Shown in pieces: positions 1-8,109 of a stretch of DNA of 64,000 bases. The stretch is taken from NCBI RefSeq assembly GCF_000014065.1, contig NC_008044.1, positions 1,883,501-1,947,500 on the forward strand, written 5' to 3'. How positions within the stretch are numbered: position 1 is the first letter of the stretch; the number at the start of each line of letters is the position of its first letter. The translations under genes were made by a program, and so were the position numbers. The stretch is from Ruegeria sp. TM1040. Its GTDB lineage: Bacteria; Pseudomonadota; Alphaproteobacteria; Rhodobacterales; Rhodobacteraceae. A model generated the notes under the pieces. The model was not told the origin of the DNA and ran no database searches. It saw only the letters and a program-made list of their open reading frames with translations.

Positions 1-1
1 G

Positions 2-205
2 CTGCCAGATCGCAATCTCTCCGTCATTGGCCTCTTTGGTTCCGAGGGCAACATGCAGGCGCTTGTGCGCCATGGCTCGGGACGGGTGCAGACCGTCCAG
101 GCTGGGGAACGCATCAGCCTTGGGCGGATCATGGCCATTGATGCCGCAGGCCTCCTGATCGAGCGTCGCGGCGAGATCGGTCGCCTGCCGATGCTCGTGG
201 ATTAA
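2..205 (+). CDS. C-terminal fragment of a PilP/GspC-like hypothetical protein
   Basis: The window opens inside a gene; an open frame of 67 codons runs to the TAA stop. The visible part has the pattern 'VIGLFGSEGNMQALVR...VQAGERISLGRIMAID...LLIERRGEIGRLPML', a small beta-rich module like the C-terminal domains of type IV pilus PilP and type II secretion GspC proteins, where a 'V.G..G...ALVR...G....V..GD' motif recurs. That assignment is by pattern only. The N-terminus, any membrane segment and the operon partners are outside the window, so the role in pilus or secretion assembly is an inference. Confidence 0.45.
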   Translation: MPDRNLSVIGLFGSEGNMQALVRHGSGRVQTVQAGERISLGRIMAIDAAGLLIERRGEIGRLPMLVD

Positions 206-288
206 CGCAGGCGCATCGGCGCGCCCCGGCTGCGCCGCTGCGATCATGGGGCTTGACCCCGGCGCGGCGCCGCCGCATGTAAGCGCCC

Positions 289-936
289 ATGACCGATAAA
301 ATCGCCCTTATCACCGGGGCCTCGCGCGGCCTCGGTGCCGCCCTGGCAGAGGCGCTTGCGCCCACCCACCACATCATCGCCGTCGCCCGCACCACGGGCG
401 CGCTCGAAGAGCTGGACGACCGCATCCAGGCCGCAGGCGGTTCCGCGACGCTGGCCCCCATGGACATCACGGTCCCCGAGGCGATGGCCACCCTCTGCCG
501 TGGCATCTTTGACCGCTGGGGCAAGCTGGATCTGTGGCTCCATACCGCAATCCATGCCGCCCCCCTCAGCCCGGCTCACCATGTGGCGCCAAAGGACTGG
601 CAGAAATCCGTCAGCGTCAACGCCACCGCGCCTTCGGTGCTGGTACCCTATGTGGCGCCGCTTCTTGGACAGGACGGCACGGCGGTGTTCTTCGACGACC
701 CGCGCGCGGGCGAGAAGTTCTTCGGCGCGTATGGCGCCACCAAAGCCGCCCAGATCGCCTTGGTGCGCAGCTGGCAGCAGGAAACCATCCGCACCGGCCC
801 GCATGTCAAACTGCTGACACCCCCGGCCATGCCGACGGCCCTGCGCGCCCGCTTCTTCCCCGGCGAGGATCGCACGCCTCTGACGCCTCCGGCGGAGGCT
901 GCAAAGGCGCTTCTGACTGACATCCTCGCCCCCTGA
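289..936 (+). CDS. divergent SDR-family oxidoreductase
   Basis: This 215-residue protein has a Rossmann fold of the short-chain dehydrogenase/reductase family. The N-terminal cofactor motif TGASRGLG (residues 9-16) is intact, as is a YGATK segment that supplies the Tyr and Lys of the YxxxK motif. Two usual features are missing: the NAG turn is replaced by 'HTAIHAA', and the catalytic serine, normally about 13 residues before the Tyr, falls in 'FFDDPRAG' with no Ser. The substrate is unknown. The ATG is preceded only by a weak TAAG-type ribosome site. It sits alone ahead of surE and is not clearly in an operon. Confidence 0.8.
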   Translation: MTDKIALITGASRGLGAALAEALAPTHHIIAVARTTGALEELDDRIQAAGGSATLAPMDITVPEAMATLCRGIFDRWGKLDLWLHTAIHAAPLSPAHHVAPKDWQKSVSVNATAPSVLVPYVAPLLGQDGTAVFFDDPRAGEKFFGAYGATKAAQIALVRSWQQETIRTGPHVKLLTPPAMPTALRARFFPGEDRTPLTPPAEAAKALLTDILAP

Positions 937-954
937 CGGGCGCCAACCGGCTCT

Positions 955-1000
955 TTCTTCTAACACCAAATATCCCGGGGTCCGGGGCAGCGCCCCGGCT
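955..1000. repeat. dispersed intergenic repeat, family A
   Basis: The segment begins TTCTTCTAACACCAAATATC, continues CCGGGGT and ends in a GC-rich hairpin (CCGGGGCAGCGCCCCGG). The same core recurs at 19210-19275 and, twice in opposite orientation, at 62266-62393, always between genes. It lies between the SDR gene and surE. Confidence 0.6.
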
Positions 1001-1211
1001 CTGTTCCCGCCTGCCTCCACGCTGGCCGCACTCGGGCCCTTGCTCCCTCGGGTGAATTGGTCACACCGGTTGGCGCGCTCAATATGGGGTGCAGGCAAAA
1101 ACCTTGCCCTGCAGCGCCCCGCCACCTATTCAGGGCGCAACTGCCACGGCCCGTTCGACCGGCGCCCTGGCATCGAAACCTGAAAATTTCGCAGACATGC
1201 AAGGGGTCAAA

Positions 1212-1994
1212 ATGCGCATTCTGGTCACCAATGACGACGGCATCAGCGCGCCGGGGCTGGCGGTCCTTGAACAGATCGCAACAGAGCTGGCCGGCCCCGA
1301 GGGCGAAGTCTGGATCGTCGCACCCGCCTTCGAACAATCCGGCGTTGGCCATTGCATCAGCTACACCCACCCCTCGATCCTCTCCGAGCTTGGACCCCGC
1401 CGATTTGCCGCCGAGGGCTCGCCGGCCGACTGTGTTCTCGCGGCCCTTCATGTGGTGATGAAGGACACCCCGCCGGACCTGATCCTATCGGGGGTAAACC
1501 GGGGCAACAACTCTGCCGAAAACGCCCTGTATTCAGGCACCCTTGGCGGCGCGATGGAGGGCGCCCTTCAGGGCGTGCCCGCAATGGCGCTTTCGCAATA
1601 TTACGGCAGCGGCAATCGCGACCTGGAGAACCCCTTTGAGGCCGCGCGTGCACATGGCGCGGAGGTGGTGCGCAAACTCCTGTCCGCCACGCCGCAGAAC
1701 GACAGCCCCTACCGGCTCTTTTACAACATCAACTTCCCTCCCGTGGCCGCCGGGGATGTGAAGGGCATCAAAGTCACCACCCAGGGCTGCCGCAGTGGCA
1801 AGCGCTTCTCCGCAGAAGAGCAGTTCTCCCCCAACGGCAAGCGCTTCATCTGGGTGAAGGGCGGCGACCAGCAGGTATCCACCGCGCCGGAAACGGACGC
1901 GGCGGCAAACCTCGACGGGTTCATCTCTGTCACTCCCATGCGCGCGGATCTCACTGCGCATGACGCTGTGGAGGCCTTGAAGGCGATCGAATGA
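1212..1994 (+). CDS. surE: 5'/3'-nucleotidase SurE
   Basis: SurE is a metal-dependent phosphatase acting on nucleoside 5'- and 3'-monophosphates and polyphosphate. The 260-residue product begins [10 protein letters not shown], which carries the Asp-Asp metal ligands of the family, and later has '[25 protein letters not shown]', the second signature. The ATG at 1212 is chosen because the family starts at exactly this motif and AAGGGG lies just upstream; an in-frame upstream extension of 41 codons has no family similarity. The stop overlaps the next start by four bases (ATGA), so surE and pcm are translationally coupled. The order surE-pcm-nlpD matches that of Escherichia coli. Confidence 0.96.
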   Translation: MRILVTNDDGISAPGLAVLEQIATELAGPEGEVWIVAPAFEQSGVGHCISYTHPSILSELGPRRFAAEGSPADCVLAALHVVMKDTPPDLILSGVNRGNNSAENALYSGTLGGAMEGALQGVPAMALSQYYGSGNRDLENPFEAARAHGAEVVRKLLSATPQNDSPYRLFYNINFPPVAAGDVKGIKVTTQGCRSGKRFSAEEQFSPNGKRFIWVKGGDQQVSTAPETDAAANLDGFISVTPMRADLTAHDAVEALKAIE

Positions 1995-2638
1995 GCGGGC
2001 CTGACGCGCAAACCAAGATGCAGTTTCTCTTTGCCCTGCGCTCGCGCGGGGTCACCGAAGCTGCCGTTCTGGAAGCCATGGAGGCCGTGGATCGCGGCCT
2101 GTTCCTGCGCGGCATTTTTTCGGAACGCGCCTATGAGGATGTGCCGCTGCCGATTGCCTGTGGTCAGACGATTTCGCAGCCCTCCGTTGTGGGCCTGATG
2201 ACTCAGGCGCTGCAGGTCAATCCCCGCGACACCGTGCTCGAGGTGGGGACCGGCTCGGGCTATCAGGCGGCGATCCTCGCCAAGCTGGCGCGCCGAGTCT
2301 ATACTGTCGACCGCCACGGACGCCTTGTGCGCGAGGCTCGGCAGGTGTTCCAGCAAATGAGCCTGTCCAATATCACATCCCTGGTGGGCGATGGCAGCCA
2401 TGGCATGCCGGATCAGGCGCCGTTTGATCGAATCATCGTCACCGCCGCTGCCGAAGATCCCCCCGGCCCGCTCTTGGCGCAGTTGAAGGTCGGCGGCATC
2501 ATGGTGGTCCCGGTGGGCCAATCGGATGCGGTCCAGACCCTGATCCGCGTCCGAAAGACCGAAAATGGGCTGGAATATGACGAATTGCGCCCCGTGCGCT
2601 TTGTTCCTCTGCTGGAAGGGCTTGGAAAAGACACCTGA
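1991..2638 (+). CDS. pcm: protein-L-isoaspartate O-methyltransferase
   Basis: This enzyme methylates isoaspartyl residues in aged proteins with S-adenosylmethionine, starting their repair. The 215 residues match the usual length. Visible family marks are '[15 protein letters not shown]' near the N-terminus, the SAM-binding motif I '[16 protein letters not shown]', the acidic motif 'VYTVDRH', and '[32 protein letters not shown]' towards the C-terminus. It overlaps surE by four bases and is followed by the nlpD-like lipoprotein gene 128 bases downstream on the same strand. Confidence 0.96.
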   Translation: MSGPDAQTKMQFLFALRSRGVTEAAVLEAMEAVDRGLFLRGIFSERAYEDVPLPIACGQTISQPSVVGLMTQALQVNPRDTVLEVGTGSGYQAAILAKLARRVYTVDRHGRLVREARQVFQQMSLSNITSLVGDGSHGMPDQAPFDRIIVTAAAEDPPGPLLAQLKVGGIMVVPVGQSDAVQTLIRVRKTENGLEYDELRPVRFVPLLEGLGKDT

Positions 2639-2766
2639 GCTGCCTTATTTCGGAGAGAGCCCCGTCGCGCGGCGCAGAGACCCGGTTCAGGCCCGGGCCG
2701 CCAGATACGCCGCCGCCGTCAAAGTCTCCGCCAGAACGGGGACGCCATTTGAGGAGAGCAAGAGAT

Positions 2767-4047
2767 ATGACCCGCACGCCGAAGGTCTTCCGCACGATCC
2801 GCCCGATCCCGCTGCCTTTTCCCCGGTCCTCGTCCGCATCGAGTGGCGCATCGCGCCTTCGACCTTCGATTGCCCTACTGCCGCTGGTGCTGCTGGCAGC
2901 CGCCTGTACCGAGCCGCTCGATTATGATCTGCGGGGCCAGCTTGGCGCCTTCAACACCACAAGGGCCGCGCAGACCGCCACCGAAAACCGCCCAGCGCCC
3001 GACAGCCGGGGGCTGATCACCTACCCGTCCTATCAGGTTGCAGTCGCGCGCAATGGCGACACGGTTGCGGATCTCGCCGGGCGCGTCGGGCTGCCCGCGG
3101 TCGAGGTCGCGCGTTTCAACGGCGTGGAGACCACCGACCCCCTGCGCAAAGGTGAGGTGCTCGTCCTGCCCCGCCGCGCGCCCGAGGCCTCTGCGCGCAG
3201 TGGCACCGCCACGCCTGGCGGCGTGGATATCGCCTCGCTTGCAGGCAGCGCCATTGACAGCGCCCCCTCGACCTCGCCCAATCCGGGCTCCGTGACCACC
3301 ACCACGCTGCAGAACACCCCCAGCAAACCCGCACCCACGCGCGTGCAGGCGGGCCCAGAACCCGTGCGCCACAAGGTGACGCGTGGCGAGACCGCCTATA
3401 CGATCGCGCGGCTCTACCAGATCCCGGTCAAGGCACTGGCGGAATGGAACGGGCTTGGAAGCGATTTTGCGATCCGCGAAGGCCAGTACCTGCTGATCCC
3501 GCTCAAAGATCCCAATGCCCGGCCGCCAAAGGCAGAGACGCAAGAGGCCGTGACCGCCCCAGGTCAGGGCAGTGCGACCCCGACCCCGCCCAGCGCCACG
3601 CAGCCCTTGCCGGATGAGGATGTCAAACCCGCCGCAGAGGCCCGCACAGAGCCCACGCCCACGGTCAAAATCCAAGAGCCCACCCGCGCATCAGAGGCCG
3701 CGATGGCCTATCCGGTGACCGGCAAGATCATTCGCGCCTACTCCAAGGGCAAGAACGACGGCATCGACATCGCCGCCGCCCCCGGCAGCCCCGTGAAGGC
3801 CGCAGAGGCCGGCACCGTCGCCGCGATCACCGCGGACTCCAACAAGGTGCCGATCATCGTGATCCGTCACGACCGCAATCTTCTGTCGGTCTATGCCAAT
3901 GTCGATGGGATCCGGGTTCAAAAGGGCGATCGGGTCAACCGCGGCCAGAACATCGCCAAGCTGCGCGGCAGCGCCGAAGAGGCCTATGTCCACTTTGAAG
4001 TGCGCGACGGCTTTGAGAGCGTCGACCCTCTGCCCTATCTGCAATAA
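2767..4047 (+). CDS. nlpD: NlpD-like lipoprotein with two LysM domains and a degenerate LytM (M23) domain
   Basis: The 426-residue protein has a lipobox (LLAAAC, lipid-bearing Cys near residue 47), two LysM peptidoglycan-binding modules (about 89-135 and 201-246) joined by Pro/Ala/Thr-rich linkers, and a C-terminal LytM domain (about 315-426). The zinc ligands of active M23 peptidases are replaced: the first His is Asn in 'KNDGIDIA', the HxH pair reads 'YVHFEV', and 'YAH' is 'YAN'. E. coli NlpD and EnvC are inactive in the same way and act by switching on amidases, so this is probably an amidase activator for cell separation. The start is set by GAGGAG eight bases before the ATG; an upstream TTG is possible. 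Position after surE-pcm supports the name. Confidence 0.88.
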   Translation: MTRTPKVFRTIRPIPLPFPRSSSASSGASRLRPSIALLPLVLLAAACTEPLDYDLRGQLGAFNTTRAAQTATENRPAPDSRGLITYPSYQVAVARNGDTVADLAGRVGLPAVEVARFNGVETTDPLRKGEVLVLPRRAPEASARSGTATPGGVDIASLAGSAIDSAPSTSPNPGSVTTTTLQNTPSKPAPTRVQAGPEPVRHKVTRGETAYTIARLYQIPVKALAEWNGLGSDFAIREGQYLLIPLKDPNARPPKAETQEAVTAPGQGSATPTPPSATQPLPDEDVKPAAEARTEPTPTVKIQEPTRASEAAMAYPVTGKIIRAYSKGKNDGIDIAAAPGSPVKAAEAGTVAAITADSNKVPIIVIRHDRNLLSVYANVDGIRVQKGDRVNRGQNIAKLRGSAEEAYVHFEVRDGFESVDPLPYLQ

Positions 4048-4121
4048 CCCGCCACGATCACCCCGCCCCGCTACTTTGCGGATGCGGGCGCCTAAGACCC
4101 CCCGCGCCGAACCTCCAGGTT

Positions 4122-4180
4122 CGGCGCCCGGCCCAACGGGAGCGGGGTGCTTTGCGCCCCGGCGACAGGCGGGAGAGGTC
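4122..4180. repeat. dispersed intergenic repeat, family B
   Basis: The stretch contains CGGCGCCCGGCCCAACGGG, which is found again at 59131-59149, followed in both places by a GGCGGGAG...TCCC hairpin half. It fills the gap between the convergent nlpD and DUF815 genes and may serve as a shared terminator-like structure. Confidence 0.5.
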
Positions 4181-4185
4181 CCTCC

Positions 4186-5028
4186 TCAGCGCAGCGCGAC
4201 GCCTTCGCGCCCCGCAAGATCGGTAAAGAACTGCCAGGCCACGCGGCCCGAGCGCGCGCCGCGCGTGGCCTGCCATTCGATCGCTTCGGCACGCAGCCGC
4301 TCAGGATCCACTGTCACGCCATAGGCGGCGCAATAGCCCTCGATCATCGCGAGATACGCATCCTGATTGCAGGGATGAAATCCCAGCCACAAGCCAAACC
4401 GATCCGAGAGCGAGACTTTCTCTTCGACGGCCTCGGAGGGGTTGATGGCCGAGGAGCGCTCATTCTCGATCATATCGCGCGGCATCAGATGGCGTCGGTT
4501 GGAGGTGGCATAGAACACCACGTTCTCGGGCCGCCCCTCGATGCCGCCATCCAGCACCGCCTTCAGGCTTTTGTAGTGCTGATCGTCGTGGCTGAACGAC
4601 AGATCGTCACAAAAGAGGATAAACCGACACGGCGCCCCGCGCAGATGGTTCAGAAGCCGCGCCACCGACGGCAGGTCCTCACGCTGCAGCTCGACGAGCT
4701 TCAACTCAGGATGATCCGTCACCAAAGCGCCATGAATGGCCTTCACCAGCGAGGACTTCCCCATCCCGCGCGCGCCCCACAGGAGCGCATTGTTGGCCGC
4801 GTGCCCGGCGGCAAAACGGCGGGTGTTTTCCAGCAAAGTATCGCGCGAACGGTCAATCCCCACGAGGAGATCAAGCTCTACGCGATTGATCTCGGGCACG
4901 GGCTCCAGTCGGTCCGGCTCAACATGCCACACAAATCCCGAGGCTGCGGAAAAATCCGGCGTCGACTGGGGAACGGGTGCCATCCGCTCCAGCGCCTCTG
5001 CAATGCGGGTGAGTGTGTCTTGATCCAT
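4186..5028 (-). CDS. DUF815 family AAA-type ATPase
   Basis: The 280-residue protein has a Walker A motif 'GARGMGKSSL' and a Walker B-like 'RFILFCDDLSF', followed by 'VVFYATSNRRHLMPRD', the arrangement of the DUF815 family of stand-alone P-loop ATPases. No biochemical role is established for this family that I can name. The start at 5028 has GTGGAGGACGGC directly before ATG; an earlier ATG 33 bases upstream lacks a ribosome site. It lies downstream of tatC on the same strand but behind a strong terminator, so it is probably expressed separately. Confidence 0.88.
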   Translation of the reverse strand: MDQDTLTRIAEALERMAPVPQSTPDFSAASGFVWHVEPDRLEPVPEINRVELDLLVGIDRSRDTLLENTRRFAAGHAANNALLWGARGMGKSSLVKAIHGALVTDHPELKLVELQREDLPSVARLLNHLRGAPCRFILFCDDLSFSHDDQHYKSLKAVLDGGIEGRPENVVFYATSNRRHLMPRDMIENERSSAINPSEAVEEKVSLSDRFGLWLGFHPCNQDAYLAMIEGYCAAYGVTVDPERLRAEAIEWQATRGARSGRVAWQFFTDLAGREGVALR

Positions 5029-5157
5029 GCCGTCCTCCACGTCGTCTTGCTGCCCTGACAAAGCACGATTGCCTCATGGCGACAAGAGCTTGCACAGTCG
5101 AGGGCTCGTGCGGCGACGCCAATCCCCATGCGCCCTGTGAACACCAAACAACAAAAG

Positions 5158-5191
5158 AAAAAGGCGCGCTCCAAAGGGGGCGCGCCTTTTT
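5158..5191 (-). terminator. rho-independent terminator after tatABC
   Basis: A perfect stem of AAAAAGGCGCGC with GCGCGCCTTTTT around a short loop. The run of T on either strand makes it able to stop transcription in both directions. It lies just beyond the tatC stop. Confidence 0.9.
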
Positions 5192-5215
5192 CAAAGGTTT
5201 CAGTGCATGTGGCGC

Positions 5216-6106
5216 TTATTCGCCGTCCAGCTCGTCGTCATAGTAGCCTTCGGCGCGCAGCTGCGCCTCGCGCTTTTTCTCGACGCGCCCGACGAGGAAG
5301 ATCGATACCTCATAAAGCCCGTAGACCACCGTAAAGAGAATGATCTGGGTGATCACATCCGGCGGCGTCACCAACGCGGCCAGCACCAGAATGGCCACAA
5401 CCGCATATTTGCGCATGCCACCCAGCCCTTCGGCGCTCACCAATCCGGCCTTGCCCATCAGGGTGAGAAGAACCGGCAGCTGGAAGCACAGACCAAAGGC
5501 CATGATGAATTTGAGCGTAATATCAAGGCTCTCGTTCACTTTGCCAAAGAAGGTGATCTTCACCCCTTCGGATGTCTCCGGCACCACGGCAACATCCGCA
5601 GGCACGTCGCCTCCGGTGGCTTGCGACAACAGGCCCGCAAAGATCGAGCTCACGTCAGCAAAGCCGAGGAAGAACTGCATTGCCAGTGGCGTCACCACAA
5701 ATTGCGCAAAGGACGCGCCAAGCAGGAACATGAAGGGCGAGGCAATCAGGAACGGCAGAAACGCGCCTTTCTCGCTCTTGTAGAGGCCCGGCGCCACAAA
5801 CCGCCAGAGCTGAAAGCCGATCACCGGGAACGACAGCGCAAATCCAAACACCATCGAGATCCGGAAAAGGGTAAAGAGATACTCCTGCGGCGAGGTATAC
5901 TGCAGCGTCGGGGAGGGATCGCCCAATTCTCGTAGGGTCTGCTCGATCGGAGCGACGAGGAACTGCAGGATCGGTTCGGCTACCATAAAGGCCAGCACGA
6001 TCCCCACCGCAAAGGCCATGACCGCCCGGATCAGGCGGCTGCGCAATTCGGCCAGATGCTCGATCAGCGGCGCTGTGGAATCGTCAAGATCGTCTGTTTG
6101 GCTCAT
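5216..6106 (-). CDS. tatC: Sec-independent translocase subunit TatC
   Basis: TatC is the membrane receptor that recognises twin-arginine signal peptides and, with TatA and TatB, exports folded proteins. The 296-residue protein starts its first cytoplasmic segment with '[16 protein letters not shown]', the family hallmark, and has six hydrophobic segments. It is longer than E. coli TatC (about 258 residues); the extra length is in a periplasmic stretch near residues 150-190 ('[20 protein letters not shown]...'). It overlaps tatB by four bases, completing a tatA-tatB-tatC operon. A Tat-type substrate, the peptide-binding protein at 30575, is encoded in the same window. Confidence 0.97.
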   Translation of the reverse strand: MSQTDDLDDSTAPLIEHLAELRSRLIRAVMAFAVGIVLAFMVAEPILQFLVAPIEQTLRELGDPSPTLQYTSPQEYLFTLFRISMVFGFALSFPVIGFQLWRFVAPGLYKSEKGAFLPFLIASPFMFLLGASFAQFVVTPLAMQFFLGFADVSSIFAGLLSQATGGDVPADVAVVPETSEGVKITFFGKVNESLDITLKFIMAFGLCFQLPVLLTLMGKAGLVSAEGLGGMRKYAVVAILVLAALVTPPDVITQIILFTVVYGLYEVSIFLVGRVEKKREAQLRAEGYYDDELDGE

Positions 6107-6591
6107 GCCTTGGTCTCACTGTCAGAAGATGCCGTGCTGGCGGGCGTGGCCGAGAGAGCGGCTTCGGCTTCTTCGGCCTTGGCCGCGGCCTCTGCAGCTT
6201 CCCGCGCCATGCGGTCTGCGGCGGCGCGCGCGGTGGCGGCCTGGATCTTCTTGGCGTTTTCGGCCCGGTCAGCAGCCAGTTTCCCGGTCTCGCTCTCTGG
6301 GTCGAATTTGGTCGGGTCGATGGAATCGGTCAAATCACGCGTGGCCTGTTTGACGCTATCCATGGCCGACCCCATCGGGTTGGTCGCGGTTTTAAACGTC
6401 TTCTGGATGTCACTGACGCCCGCCTCATCCGCCGCGTCTTCCATCGCGCGACTGAATTCGCGTGCCATGCCGCGTGCCTTGCCCACGAACCGGCCCACGT
6501 TGCGAAACAACTTGGGCAGATCCTTGGGCCCGACCACGATCAGGGCCACAACGCCAATGACCAGAAGCTCGGTCCAGCCAAGATCGAACAT
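6103..6591 (-). CDS. tatB: Sec-independent translocase subunit TatB
   Basis: TatB joins TatC in the signal-peptide receptor complex. The 162-residue protein begins '[22 protein letters not shown]', a short N-terminal membrane helix, followed by the amphipathic '[19 protein letters not shown]' helix and a long Ala/Glu/Lys-rich cytoplasmic tail, as usual. It is spaced seven bases from tatA and overlaps tatC by four bases. Confidence 0.95.
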   Translation of the reverse strand: MFDLGWTELLVIGVVALIVVGPKDLPKLFRNVGRFVGKARGMAREFSRAMEDAADEAGVSDIQKTFKTATNPMGSAMDSVKQATRDLTDSIDPTKFDPESETGKLAADRAENAKKIQAATARAAADRMAREAAEAAAKAEEAEAALSATPASTASSDSETKA

Positions 6592-6598
6592 CTAGGGC

Positions 6599-6814
6599 TC
6601 AGGCCTTGTCTTTTTCAGCTTCGGGCGTGACGTCCTTGGCCTCTGCGGCGGCGTCATCCTCGAGTTCCTTGGTGCCTTCGTTGATGCCCTTCTTGAAGGA
6701 GGTGATGCCTTTTCCGACCTCACCCATCAGCGAGGAAATCTTGCCGCGGCCAAAGAGAACCAGAACCACGACAGCGATCAGAAGAATGCCGGGAAGGCCG
6801 ATATTGTTGAGCAT
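6599..6814 (-). CDS. tatA: Sec-independent translocase subunit TatA
   Basis: TatA forms the pore-like assembly through which folded proteins pass. The product is 71 residues with one N-terminal membrane helix ('[18 protein letters not shown]') followed by '[22 protein letters not shown]', the amphipathic helix with the FGRGKI hinge found in alphaproteobacteria. It is the first gene of the tat operon; GAAAGG about eight bases before the ATG is the likely ribosome site. Confidence 0.95.
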   Translation of the reverse strand: MLNNIGLPGILLIAVVVLVLFGRGKISSLMGEVGKGITSFKKGINEGTKELEDDAAAEAKDVTPEAEKDKA

Positions 6815-6982
6815 GAGTGTTGCCTTTCGTTATGCGCGGGCGTGGATGCTGGCATCCATTCTGCCCAAATGCGATGTCCTGTTCCGAGTGATAGGCGCTG
6901 CAACGCGCCGCGCAAAGCGCCGCTGCGCAGATCTCACCCTGCCCGCAGCCGTTTGCAGCAGTTTTTTCAGAGCCGCCTCACC

Positions 6983-7006
6983 CAACTGACAGGTTTATGT
7001 CAGTTG
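6983..7006. promoter_or_regulatory. perfect inverted repeat, candidate operator
   Basis: CAACTGACA, six bases, TGTCAGTTG. The arms are exact complements of nine bases. It ends 51 bases before the ATG at 7058, a position suited to a repressor or activator site. The WYL-type regulator encoded at 7415 is the obvious candidate to bind it. The lack of a T-run and its position ahead of a gene argue against a terminator. Confidence 0.65.
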
Positions 7007-7057
7007 CTCTTCCTTAAGACAGGCCCATCGAAACCGTCAAGACAAGGAAGACGACAG

Positions 7058-7381
7058 ATGACCAAGACCGTTGTGGAAGTGGTGACCTTCAAGCTGAACC
7101 CCGGCGTCAGCGATGCAGACTATGTGGCCGCAAGCCAGAAAACCGAGAGCTTTATTGGCGCGATGCGCGGCTTCATCGACCGTCGTCTCTCCAAGGGCGA
7201 AGACGGCACCTGGATGGACTATGTGGTCTGGGCCGATATGACTGCAGCGCAGGACGCCAGCGCCCAGTTCGAACAGGCAGAATGCGCCGCCGACCTGATG
7301 CAGATGATCGATCCAAAGACTCTCATGATGCGCCATGAGCACCAGATGTGGACCATGTCCCCAGCCTCCGCGATGGGTTGA
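7058..7381 (+). CDS. small dimeric alpha/beta-barrel protein, monooxygenase-like
   Basis: The 107-residue product starts 'MTKTVVEVVTFKLNPGVSDADYVAASQKTESFIGAMRGFIDRRL' and fits the ferredoxin-like dimeric alpha/beta-barrel fold of the antibiotic biosynthesis monooxygenase (ABM) superfamily. These proteins range from quinol monooxygenases to haem-degrading enzymes, so no reaction can be named. AAGGAAG about nine bases before the ATG sets the start; a longer reading frame upstream would run through the inverted repeat. It is followed 33 bases later by a WYL regulator on the same strand, so the two are probably co-transcribed. Confidence 0.75.
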   Translation: MTKTVVEVVTFKLNPGVSDADYVAASQKTESFIGAMRGFIDRRLSKGEDGTWMDYVVWADMTAAQDASAQFEQAECAADLMQMIDPKTLMMRHEHQMWTMSPASAMG

Positions 7382-7414
7382 CCTGATGGTGCGGCGCAGG
7401 TGAAAGATCATCCC

Positions 7415-8104
7415 ATGCGCCGCACCGACCGCCTTTTTGAAATTATCCAGATCCTGCGCGACGGGAAATTGCACCGCGCGCAGGACATTGCCGCGCGGCT
7501 CGAAGTGTCGACCCGGACCATTTACCGCGATATGGACACGCTTGTGGCCTCTGGCGTTCCGGTCGAAGGCGAGCGCGGCGTCGGCTATATGGTGCGCGAA
7601 GCGATCACCCTGCCTCCGCTGACGCTGACCCCATCCGAGCTGGAGGCGCTCAATCTCGGCATGGCCATTGTCGCCGAAGCGGCCGATCCCGAACTCAAGT
7701 CCGCTGCCGAGAGCCTCGCCGCCAAGGTCGACGCCGTGCTGCCGGTGGAAACCGTGGCCGAGGCAGAGGCGTGGAAATTTGCCGTCTATCCCTTTGGCGA
7801 TGCGGCGCGTGGCTTTGCCTGGATGCCCACCTTGCGGGCGGCGATCAAGGCGCGCCAGAAGCTGGCCCTGCGCTACCGGCGCATTGACCAGACCCTGACC
7901 GAGCGGGTGATCCGCCCGCTTCATATGGAATATTGGGGGCGTGTCTGGACGCTGACGGCATGGTGCGAAACACGAGGCGATTTTCGCGTCTTCCGCGTCG
8001 ATCTCATTGAGACGGCCGAGGCCTTGCCTGAGCTTTTTGTAGATGAACCGGGCAAACGCTTGCAGGATTATCAAGCCTGCGAGGATGCGCGTGAGGGCTC
8101 CTGA
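7415..8104 (+). CDS. WYL-domain (YafY/DeoR-like) transcriptional regulator
   Basis: The 229-residue protein opens 'MRRTDRLFEIIQILRDG', the standard start of this family, with a winged helix-turn-helix of the HTH_11 type ('AQDIAARLEVSTRTIYRDMDTL') in residues 1-60. A WYL ligand-sensing domain follows from about residue 135, containing 'RYWGRVWTLTAWC'-type sequence around 'MEYWGRVWTLTAWCETRGDFRVFR'. A GTG 15 bases upstream is an alternative start. The gene most likely controls the small monooxygenase-like gene before it through the inverted repeat at 6983, and so also itself. Confidence 0.9.
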   Translation: MRRTDRLFEIIQILRDGKLHRAQDIAARLEVSTRTIYRDMDTLVASGVPVEGERGVGYMVREAITLPPLTLTPSELEALNLGMAIVAEAADPELKSAAESLAAKVDAVLPVETVAEAEAWKFAVYPFGDAARGFAWMPTLRAAIKARQKLALRYRRIDQTLTERVIRPLHMEYWGRVWTLTAWCETRGDFRVFRVDLIETAEALPELFVDEPGKRLQDYQACEDAREGS

Positions 8105-8109
8105 AGGGA

